The position numbers were made by a program, and so were the translations under genes. From Candidatus Nitrosocosmicus sp. (GTDB lineage Archaea > Thermoproteota > Nitrososphaeria > Nitrososphaerales > Nitrososphaeraceae), in assembly GCA_029194465.1 (NCBI GenBank), contig JARFXS010000001.1, positions 62,001 through 126,000 of the forward strand: a stretch of DNA of 64,000 nucleotides, written 5' to 3'. Below the pieces are notes generated by a model. It did no database searches and was not told the origin of the DNA. It saw nothing but the letters and a program-made list of their open reading frames with translations. Shown piece after piece: positions 53,902-61,850 of the stretch (position 1 is its first letter; every line of letters begins with the position of its first letter).

Positions 53902-55642
53902 TCAATCTGAGATATTTAATTTTACTTTCTTTAGAATAGAAAAATCTTGGCCTTCTAAACCTACCATCAAAGAATAATTTCCTGGGGGTACCTGTTGCGT
54001 CCCACCTAGGGTGACATTCACCCTCCCCAGATATGTTGTTTCGTTTTCTATTAAATCCTGAGATTTAATTTCTAAAATTTCAGGATAAAAAGAAACACGC
54101 ATACCCATTAGGTCTCCATTAGGCACAAATGTTCCTGCGATTATTGGCTTAAAGAAGATTGTGGCGTTGTTGGAGAATGCTGGTATCTGTTTTTGAAAAT
54201 CTAAACTTGGGTCACTTTTGTTTACTGTTATTTCAATATTTTCGATACTATTGTTACTGTTGCGCAGGCTTATTACTTTAGGGTTAACGGACAGGGATAT
54301 GGGGATAACTTTATCTAAATCAATAAAACCTATCTTATTTTCTGATTGTTCTGTAAACCAGATACGTGGTCCAATGTCCGCCGAAGTATTGGAGGACTCT
54401 GCTGATACGTCAAATTGCAATACGTTGGAATAGCCACATTGCTTGCTACTATTGACAGGATCACATACGGAATAATGTATATTTTGTGTTGGTATCCAGT
54501 ATTCTATCAAGGTATCATTGTTTGGGACAAATCTTGCAATTTTGTTTCCGACATGCTCATTAGTCCAAATCGAATCATCATTGGTGGTCTTTATCCAATA
54601 GGGTAAAGTATTTTTGAATAAATTTACAGATTTGTTTGAAATGTCATGATAATCAATTCCAATGATTCTTGATGAAAGTGGTGATGTTACAACATGTTCT
54701 ATATTTGTACTTGTTAAGTTTCTTGAGTTCTCTGGTGGAGATATTTCATAAAAGGAGCTGGTAGCGTGGTCTGTTATCCAGACTTTACCGTGGGAATCCA
54801 CTGCTATGCCAGTTGGAGATTTAATGCTGGTAGGTAATTCAAAGATATCAAATTTATTATCCGTTATGTTGTACCTGATTAAGACTCCTTTTTTTTCAAA
54901 CGCCAGAGCTGTAATCCAAATTATTTTGTTTTCCTTGTCAATTGCCAACGATCCCAACCCTACTTCGTAGTTTGGAATAGATTGAAATACATTCTTAAGC
55001 GGAATTGGTATTTCTTCCAGTCCTTGTGAGGTTCCATTTGTCATCTTATCAATTTGACCATGCCACAAAGAGAGGGATCTTATTCCTACAAAATACATAC
55101 TATTATCATTTTCAAATCCCAATGATATTGGATAAGAGGTAGAAAAAAACTCTGATCTGAAGGGGATGGGGTAATTATAGAATTTCTTTTCTATTTTGTC
55201 AAATTTCCATAATGAATTTAATTTTTCATCCGTGAACCAAAGACTATTCAACGTATTATCTAGTTTTATGTCCCAACTCCAAGAATTGCCCGCAGGAAGG
55301 TCTCTTGAATACCAGAAAGGTATTCTGTAGGATTCAAATGTCTTTTTAGTCGGATCAAATCCAAATAGAGTTCCATTCCTAGTGGAAATAAACCATACCT
55401 TATTCTCTGCATTATCATATGTAATGGCTATGGGGATACTACATGTCTCTGGCACCTTAAATTCTGTTACGAAATAATTGGAATTTGGTGTACTTTCCAT
55501 TCCACAATTCCACTTCTCATATTCCAAAATTTTATTGGTCATTTGTGGGTCCATAGTAGACGCTAATGCGTTAGAATAAGCAATAATCATTGAAAAACCA
55601 AAAATTGAACAGTAGGATAATTGAAAGGATTACAACAATCAT
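53902..55642 (-). CDS. Secreted Vgb/streptogramin-lyase-like beta-propeller
   Basis: The confident part (55590 leftwards, 562 residues) has several propeller blades: AENKVWFISTRNGTLFGFDP, NSLWFTDEKLNSLWKFDK, GIAVDSHGKVWITDHATSSF and DIGPRIWFTEQSENKIGFID. These resemble Vgb lyase-like repeats, but no lyase catalytic histidine pattern is evident. The C-terminal 100 residues form an Ig-like beta domain. The ATG at 55590 leaves too short a signal, whereas an ATG at 55642 in another frame reads MIVVILSIILLFNFWFF directly before SMIIAYSNALAS. One indel in the T-run near 55593 would join them into a good signal peptide. Confidence 0.72.
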
Positions 55643-55937
55643 CTTTTTAATCCTAGTATCGTACCCTATACTTGGGATCTGAGACATGAAATTTCTTCAT
55701 TTATATTTTCTATAATGTTTATTAATTTGTTTGTGAAGTCGGGCAATTTCTCAATTCGTAATTTTTCACAGCTGCAAGACTTTCAGGTAATCAAGGAATA
55801 ATTTTTGTTAGATGAATGGAGATTGGAAAGCGATGCTTGAGTTTTAATTAAACGAAAAAGGCGCTAAAGTGAATCTTATATCAGTCCAAAATATGAGTTA
55901 GTATAACTTATATTTTGGATTCAAGGATTGCCTGCAT

Positions 55938-56723
55938 ATGGCAAAAGGTTCCAGACGAGGGGGCAGGGTACGTGATAAATGGAGAGATAAACAATGGATT
56001 ATAGTAAATGCTCCGCCCGCATTTGACAGAGTCCCTCTAAATTATATCCCAATTTCCGATGTTAGCAATGCAAAAGGAAGGGTAATTGAAAATACATTGT
56101 ATGATGTGCTAAAACAAGATCCAACCCAACATCAAACTAAGATTTTTGTTCAGATTGATAAGATTAATTCTGGAATGGCTTCAACAATATTTAAAGGACA
56201 TGAATATGCTAAAGAGTTTCTACGAAGTCTCATCCGACGAGGAAGTTCTATGATAAATTATGTTGATGAATACACTACGTCAGATGGTTATGTTTTTAGG
56301 GTATCTGCCACAGCTTTTAGTCAACGAAGAATAAATTCAGCAAAAAAACATGAAATCCGGCTGTCTATGGCCAATTTACTTGCTGAAAAAATTCCTGTAC
56401 TCTCTCTTGATGAATTTGTGAAAGAGGTGACTATGGGAAAAATGAGTTCTGAAATGATGGATGTTGCAAAGAAAATAGCCATTATCCGTCATGTGGGTGT
56501 AAAGAAAACTAAGCTTCTGTCCTCTCCACTACCTGGTAATGAGGATAAAGCCAATTCTGAAGTTTCTACAGAAGCCAATTCTGAAGTTTCTACAGAAGCC
56601 AATTCTGAAGTTTCTACAGAAGCCAATTCTGAAGTTTCTACAGAAGCCAATTCTGAAGTTTCTACAGAAGAGGATGTTGTAACTTCATCCAAAGAAGAAT
56701 TAGGCAAAGAAGCAGTCGCTTAG
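55938..56723 (+). CDS. Small ribosomal subunit protein eS1 (S3Ae) with repeated acidic tail
   Basis: The first 205 residues are a normal eS1: KWRDKQWIIVNAPPAFDRVP, GRVIENTLYDVLKQDP, KIFVQIDKINSGMASTIFKG, FLRSLIRRGSSMINYVDEYT and SAKKHEIRLSMANLLAEKI. The next part is unusual: five repeats of ANSEVSTE followed by EDVVTSSKEELGKEAVA, making the protein acidic at its C-terminus. Homologues have short tails. The ATG at 55938 follows an AT-rich spacer of about 295 bases. It leads a block of RNA-processing genes. Confidence 0.94.
   Translation: MAKGSRRGGRVRDKWRDKQWIIVNAPPAFDRVPLNYIPISDVSNAKGRVIENTLYDVLKQDPTQHQTKIFVQIDKINSGMASTIFKGHEYAKEFLRSLIRRGSSMINYVDEYTTSDGYVFRVSATAFSQRRINSAKKHEIRLSMANLLAEKIPVLSLDEFVKEVTMGKMSSEMMDVAKKIAIIRHVGVKKTKLLSSPLPGNEDKANSEVSTEANSEVSTEANSEVSTEANSEVSTEANSEVSTEEDVVTSSKEELGKEAVA
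56551..56670 (+). repeat. 24-bp tandem repeat, five copies
   Basis: GCCAATTCTGAAGTTTCTAC plus AGAA repeats five times without change, coding for ANSEVSTE each time. The identical copies indicate recent expansion; the unit of eight codons keeps the frame. Confidence 0.95.
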
Positions 56724-56741
56724 CATACCTTCATTTTTGAA

Positions 56742-57131
56742 TTGTTTTCATCCTTAGATATCTCTATTTTAATTCATGCAACGGAGGATGAAAACAAGAT
56801 ATTAAATCATATTTTGGAAAATTTTAGACTCTCTACCAATGTAGTGACAATTGATTGTGTAAAAACTGAGGGGCATTGGAAGAATCCAATAATGCGGTTA
56901 ATTATATCAACATCATCCGATATCGAACGGCTATATACAGACCTTTGTAATCAGTTAAGAATTAACTATGGATCTGAGGACCTTGACAAATATTTGAAAA
57001 ACAACCTTGATGAAAGAGGCTCTGTATATATTCGTCTAGATAAACAAAAACTCTGTGCAAGGACTCTCTTACTTTCTGATATAGATGCTGTTAGAATGAT
57101 TTTCAAAAAGAAAGGAAAATTTGAAAAATAG
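56742..57131 (+). CDS. RNA-binding protein (archaeal exosome/ribosome-linked family, PF01877-type)
   Basis: This 129-residue protein resembles the small archaeal RNA-binding family often encoded beside RNase P and exosome genes. It has ISILIHATEDENKILNHILE, CVKTEGHWKNPIMRLI and a final RLDKQKLCARTLLLSDIDA. The start is TTG at 56742. No catalytic function is known. It lies 18 bases after eS1 and 11 bases before the RNase P p30 gene, so all are likely one operon. Confidence 0.75.
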   Translation: MFSSLDISILIHATEDENKILNHILENFRLSTNVVTIDCVKTEGHWKNPIMRLIISTSSDIERLYTDLCNQLRINYGSEDLDKYLKNNLDERGSVYIRLDKQKLCARTLLLSDIDAVRMIFKKKGKFEK

Positions 57132-57142
57132 ACTGATTACTG

Positions 57143-57739
57143 TTGGCCAAAAATAGAAATATTATAGACCTCTCAATTGGTTTTTCTTTTGCCCAAGAAA
57201 CACTATCGTTCATCAAAAAATTTTTTTCCATAGATGTAATGGGAATCTACTACAGTAGTGCGCTGGGAACAGACAAGGATTCTATAGTGTTGAGGATAGA
57301 AAATACCAAACAAGATATCACTACCATCAAACAGAACTATTTTTACCTATATTATCAAGATTTCAAAGAAAATCTCGATAATACATATAGCAATACAGAT
57401 ATCTTTACAATAAATGATTTTTTTAATCCAAAGAATCTTTTGAGGAAATTAACAGGCAAGAATGTTGGATTTGAATTTATGATCTCAAAATTAAGATACT
57501 TATCTACATCGCAAGTAGGTAGATGGTTTTCATATATGAAATATTTTTATGGTCTCTGTAAAAGATATGGACATCAATTAATACTATCCAGTGGCGCAAA
57601 AAATATCTTTGAACTCATTTCTTCACGAGTGATTAATTCTATCCTTGATAGATTGGAAGTTTCTTCCACCGAATATTGGGCAGATCTAAACCAATGGTTA
57701 TCGCGTAAAAAAAGAGGTATGATTTATGACTCTCTCTAA
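57143..57739 (+). CDS. rnp3: RNase P protein component 3 (Rpp30/Rnp3)
   Basis: This 198-residue TIM-barrel-like protein belongs to the archaeal RNase P enzyme, which matures tRNA 5' ends. Recognisable segments are IIDLSIGFSFAQETLSFIKK, GVGFEFMISKLRYL-type (here VGFEFMISKLRYL), RWFSYMKYFYGLCKRYGH and LILSSGAKNIFELISSR. The start is TTG at 57143. It overlaps Rnp2 by 14 bases, so the two are coupled; together with RNase P RNA and the other subunits they form the holoenzyme. Confidence 0.88.
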   Translation: MAKNRNIIDLSIGFSFAQETLSFIKKFFSIDVMGIYYSSALGTDKDSIVLRIENTKQDITTIKQNYFYLYYQDFKENLDNTYSNTDIFTINDFFNPKNLLRKLTGKNVGFEFMISKLRYLSTSQVGRWFSYMKYFYGLCKRYGHQLILSSGAKNIFELISSRVINSILDRLEVSSTEYWADLNQWLSRKKRGMIYDSL

Positions 57740-58091
57740 AAAAAAATATCGTTATGTTGGTATTTATCTATCTGATCGCTTATCTTTAAATAAATCTACG
57801 GTTATAGATGAAATTTCTGGAAGATACTTGGGATTATTTGGATCAATTGATTATAATAAAGCCCACATCCGAATTATTAAGATCAATGATATTCCTAATA
57901 CAATTGTCATATTAAAATGCCGATTGGAGTCTTTGACTAATACCTTGATATCTCTGAGCCTTATTAATTTGGAATTGATGGTTGTCTCTATATCAGGTAC
58001 GCTAAAGCAACTCAAGGAAAAAATATTGATATTCTTGAATTATGTTTCTGAGAATCAAGAGGGTCTGACGCCTAACTTCAGAGACAGCTAA
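57726..58091 (+). CDS. rnp2: RNase P protein component 2 (Pop5/Rnp2)
   Basis: This 121-residue protein is the Pop5 partner of Rpp30. It begins KKKYRYVGIYLSDRL and has GRYLGLFGSIDYNKAHIRII, IVILKCRLESLTNTLISL and VVSISGTLKQLKEKI, which match the ferredoxin-like RNA-binding fold of Rnp2. The ATG lies within the 3' end of rnp3. The arrangement of eS1, RNA-binding protein, Rnp3 and Rnp2 is a translation and RNA-processing block. Confidence 0.87.
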   Translation: MTLSKKKYRYVGIYLSDRLSLNKSTVIDEISGRYLGLFGSIDYNKAHIRIIKINDIPNTIVILKCRLESLTNTLISLSLINLELMVVSISGTLKQLKEKILIFLNYVSENQEGLTPNFRDS

Positions 58092-58134
58092 GTATAAAGA
58101 TGTCAGTAAGCAACCATATACAATTCGAAAAATA

Positions 58135-59244
58135 ATGTCCAAAGTAACTTCAATGAAATCAACATCGGAAGAAAAAAAAGAACTGCTCGACCATGATGCA
58201 AAGGATGCGAGTGATAAGGTAAAAACTAAGGCAGTAGCGTTATTATCGGGAGGGCTAGACAGCCACTTGGCAGTTAGGATGATGAAGGAACAAGGTATTG
58301 AGGTGGAGGCAGTTGCAATTAAGACGCCTTTCTGCGATTTTGATTGTGGGAAGGGGTGTGGACACAAGGTTCTAGAAGTTGCCTCTGAACTTGATATAAA
58401 GTTAAAAACAGTTTACTTAGGTAAGGAATATCTCACCATGTTAAAGAATCCTAAACATGGATATGGTTCTGGGATGAATCCTTGCATAGACTGTAGGATG
58501 ATGATGTATGATGAAGCTAAAAAACATATGGACGAGATTGGAGCCGATTTTATCATTACGGGCGAAGTCTTACATCAGAGACCAATGAGTCAAAATTCAA
58601 ACGCTTTGTCTATCATTGAAAAAGGCACTGAAACAGAAGGGAAGGTACTTAGACCTTTATCCGCACGGTTGTTGCCATTAACCAATCCGGAAAATAATGG
58701 ATTGATAAATCGTTCAATGCTTGGAGCTATACGAGGACGTTCCAGAAAAGGCCAACTAGATTTAGCCGATAAATATGGAATCGCAGATCCACCCAATTCT
58801 GCCGGAGGATGTCTCTTAACGGATCCTCAATTTTCAAAAAGAGTTAGAGATTTATTCAAATTTTCAGTTCTGGAGCCAAGTATCAATGATGTAGAACTCT
58901 TGAAAATAGGCAGGCATTTTAGACTGAATTCCTTCTCAAAACTAATTGTAGGGCGCAACCATGCGGAGAATGAGATGATTAAATCCTTGTGCAATGATAC
59001 TGATTATATAGTACAGCCTGTGAAAATCCCGGGTCCAACTTCTATATTGAGACTAAATGTTCGTCCAGATCTACGAAAGCATAAGAGCCTATTGCAATTA
59101 TCTATACAAATTACGTTGCGTTATTCTGACACTGAGACGGAATCTGAATACGAAGTTTCAGTCATTAATAAGAGACAAAAATTAGTTAGGACCGTTTCAT
59201 CTATGCCCTGTACAAGAAATATAGTAGAAGATTACAGAATTTGA
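58135..59244 (+). CDS. PP-loop ATPase, tRNA thiolation-like
   Basis: This 369-residue protein has the PP-loop AVALLSGGLDSHLAVRMM (about 31-48) of adenylating ATPases, a cysteine cluster in CDFDCGKGCGH and a second pair in NPCIDCRMMMYDEAKK. GEVLHQRPMSQN and RPLSARLLPLTNPE are family marks of ThiI/MnmA-like proteins that thiolate tRNA. A C-terminal beta-rich part (from about 290) ends with KRQKLVRTVSSMPCTRN. The target nucleoside cannot be assigned. It follows rnp2 after about 43 bases on the same strand, suggesting a link with tRNA maturation. Confidence 0.8.
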   Translation: MSKVTSMKSTSEEKKELLDHDAKDASDKVKTKAVALLSGGLDSHLAVRMMKEQGIEVEAVAIKTPFCDFDCGKGCGHKVLEVASELDIKLKTVYLGKEYLTMLKNPKHGYGSGMNPCIDCRMMMYDEAKKHMDEIGADFIITGEVLHQRPMSQNSNALSIIEKGTETEGKVLRPLSARLLPLTNPENNGLINRSMLGAIRGRSRKGQLDLADKYGIADPPNSAGGCLLTDPQFSKRVRDLFKFSVLEPSINDVELLKIGRHFRLNSFSKLIVGRNHAENEMIKSLCNDTDYIVQPVKIPGPTSILRLNVRPDLRKHKSLLQLSIQITLRYSDTETESEYEVSVINKRQKLVRTVSSMPCTRNIVEDYRI

Positions 59245-59327
59245 ATGAGCTGTTACATATTGCCTTTGGAATCTTTCAATCTTCTTATTAATCCAGTAAG
59301 TATTTCACTAATTATATAACTGATAAT

Positions 59328-59684
59328 ATGCAAACAAAGAAAAATTGGGGAAAAACCCATTTATTTAAAGACTTTACGCTTCGTAATCCGAAGGATATTA
59401 TTGAAATTAAAAGAGATATTGAAAAAAATATGATAATTATTATCAGAATAACACCATTGGCACAGAGAGATGTTGAAGAGCTGAAGATGGTCGTAGAAGA
59501 TCTGTATAAATCCGTTACAATCTTTGGGGGAGACATTGCAAGGCTGGGTGAAGAACGTATTATAATCACACCTCCCGGTAAAAATATGGCAGAGCAATCA
59601 AGATGCATCATAATACCACAGTCTAAGAAATATGCTACATTACAAGAATTTTATGGCCTCTTGATTTTGTGTATGCTGTGTTGA
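59328..59684 (+). CDS. sepF: SepF-type cell division protein
   Basis: This 118-residue protein has the SepF core: FTLRNPKDIIEIKRDIEKNM, then IIIIRITPLAQRDVEELKMV, VEDLYKSVTIFGGDIARLGE and ERIIITPPGK. SepF anchors FtsZ filaments at the membrane and polymerises. The short N-terminus (MQTKKNWGKTHLFKD) is basic but not clearly an amphipathic anchor helix. The C-terminal tail after MAEQS is unusual and its last 45 bases overlap the end of the convergent aCPSF1 gene, so the tail may be altered by an indel. Confidence 0.83.
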   Translation: MQTKKNWGKTHLFKDFTLRNPKDIIEIKRDIEKNMIIIIRITPLAQRDVEELKMVVEDLYKSVTIFGGDIARLGEERIIITPPGKNMAEQSRCIIIPQSKKYATLQEFYGLLILCMLC

Positions 59685-61540
59685 AATGTTATGAACTTTA
59701 CTAGAATAACCAGAAAAGTTTTGGACTTTGGACTTCTCGCCGTGATTTACCAGTATTTTTCTGAGTTTCGGCCTAAGTCTAGAAATATATGCATTTAGTT
59801 GATTAAAATCGGAATGTGAATTAAATGTACATTGTTTCAACAGCGCATTTTATCTCAAAGGCCTCGTCGTTTAAAGAAAATTTTCTTTCCCCATCTACAA
59901 TCTCTTTCCTAAATTCACACCAGTTGGTTTAGTTGTAAAAATTATTAGATTGCCTGGATCAGCGGATATTTTTTTTAAGTAATCATTGGAGTAGATGCAA
60001 CTAAACATTGAAGAAGGATAAATGATGATCCCAGGTCCAATTCTTGTGTACTTATATCCGAAATTGATGTAATATTTCTTGACCGGAAGGGATTATAATC
60101 ATTTGAGATAATGGATTGTTGTAACTCTCGATTTAAGAATTCCAAGTTGAATTCGTGTATAGAATTAATTTCAGTTACCAACTTATCAATATATAGTTTG
60201 CATTTCTTTATTTTTTTTTGTTTTATAAGCATATCCAACGTAATTAGTAATTCTTGAGATGTTCCAATCAACTGAGAGGGCATCAAAACCAATTTTTGAT
60301 TTCCGATTACTTTATTGATTTCTTCTATTAATCTTTCTTGAGCATCTTCTCGAGACAAATATGAGTCTTCTCTTCCACCGTTTGTTCCTTCAATTAGTAG
60401 TGTTTCTACTCTGGGATAGTTCCATACTGCATTTTCCAGATATGAACTTTTTCCAAATTTTATATCACCAGTATACACAAAATTGTGGTCCCCATTTCCC
60501 AAATGGAGATGAAACGACGTAGAACCAAGAACATGTCCAGCGTTGTAAAATGTGACCTTGATATCGGGAGCAACATCGGTAACGATATTATAATTAAGAT
60601 GAATTAGGTGTGAAAAAATCTTTTCAAATTCCTTGTCTGTATAATGTGCGTCTGATCCATAACGTTTGATATATTCTCTGTACAGAACATAAATTAAGTA
60701 TGAAGTGGGCTCTGTACAATAAACAGGACCATCGTAACCGTACTTGAATAACATAGGCAAAAATCCAGTATGGTCAAAATGGGCATGTGTTAATAAAACA
60801 GCGTCAATTTCAGAGAGCTTGATTCCGGTAGAATCAAATCGTGGGAACCTAGACAAAGGATCTTTCGTGTATAAGTTCATACCACAGTCCAACAAAACGT
60901 TACTTTCATTGGTGCTTAATATCATAGAGGATCTACCAATTTCTGCAAATCCTCCCAGGGAGCTTAAATTGGCTTCAATATTTGGATCTAGCTTTTCCCG
61001 AAATATTTTTTCACCTATTCTTTTGTAAAACTGAATGCGATAATCTGAAGCATTCCGTATAATCTTGTTAATATTCTTTATTGCGACCATGCTTTTTGGG
61101 GTCTTTTTAAAAGATATTTTCCAACCAGATTCCAGTATAATGTTGTTTGTGATCTTTTCATCCTTTATTATTTCAGATATTTTTCTTACAAATATGGTGG
61201 CTTCTCCCAACGCAGGATCAAACAATATGTCGGTTATCCCTGATTCCTGAGGAACATGTTTTTCAGCTACCTTTTGAACTTCTCTCTCGTCAATTCTGAT
61301 GGATTCGTCTATCCTTAATACTATTCGTTTTTTTATTTGGCCAACAATGTTAGACAGGATTTTGTTATTCTCGAGCAAAAACTGAGGTTTGTTAGTGTGG
61401 AGTGCGATTCTAGGCCCTTCATATTCAATTTTCGTCAGAGAACATTCTTTAGGAAGATTCTGCAAAATTGTTGCCATTACCGATTGACTATCTTGAAAGT
61501 TCTGGCTCGATTCAAAGGACCTCGAGTACATTTGAATCAC
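59640..61540 (-). CDS. aCPSF1/FttA RNase, KH and metallo-beta-lactamase/beta-CASP protein (three frameshifts)
   Basis: This roughly 633-residue nuclease cleaves RNA to terminate transcription in archaea. Two N-terminal KH domains (about 20-190) are followed by the metallo-beta-lactamase core with VLLTHAHFDHTGFLPMLF and later DIKVTFYNAGHVLGSTSFHL. The beta-CASP region has YTGDIKFGKSSYLENAV, LLIEGTNGGREDSYLSR, LMPSQLIGTSQELLITLDML and ends RLRPKLRKILVNHGEKSKV. The frame breaks near 60015, near 59906 and near 59834; the pieces joined give NPFRSRNITSISDISTQELD and DGERKFSLNDEAFEIKCAVE. The gene is expected to be essential, so the breaks are most likely errors. Confidence 0.92.
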
Positions 61541-61670
61541 AGTTTTTGATTAAAACCAAATAGTAAAACAATTAACAAGGAACTTTTGAATATAAAAACC
61601 TATTTCTTTATTTTTCTACTGATGTTGAACGTATTTATAAGATGATTACCAATATCTAATAGTTCAAACT

Positions 61671-61850
61671 ATGGCAGATTCTTTTGACAATTTGGTTTTC
61701 TCATCATCAATCATTATATTTGTTGTCGCTTTGATTTGCATATTTGCTTATGAGTTTATCTTTAGGAGTCAAGGCAATATTGTAGAAAAAATAAATAAAA
61801 AGGGTTCTAAACTTAAGCAAAACCAACAGCCTGATAGAGTTGAAAAGTAG
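61671..61850 (+). CDS. Small single-pass membrane protein
   Basis: This 59-residue protein, MADSFDNLVFSSSIIIFVVA at its start, has one hydrophobic helix (about 11-32) and a basic cytoplasmic tail (KINKKGSKLKQNQQ). No family is recognised. The ATG at 61671 follows a TATA-like AT-rich leader. The TTG start of the helicase gene at 61840 lies inside its last codons (11-base overlap), so the two are coupled. Confidence 0.6.
   Translation: MADSFDNLVFSSSIIIFVVALICIFAYEFIFRSQGNIVEKINKKGSKLKQNQQPDRVEK

Noticed and set aside
53902-55590. Virginiamycin B lyase (antibiotic resistance) assignment
   Set aside because: Propeller repeats fit the fold, but catalytic histidine and acidic residues of Vgb are not recognisable and the protein appears secreted.
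56489-56707. Minus-strand frame with repeated ETSELASV
   Set aside because: It is the antisense of the eS1 tail repeats, not an independent gene.
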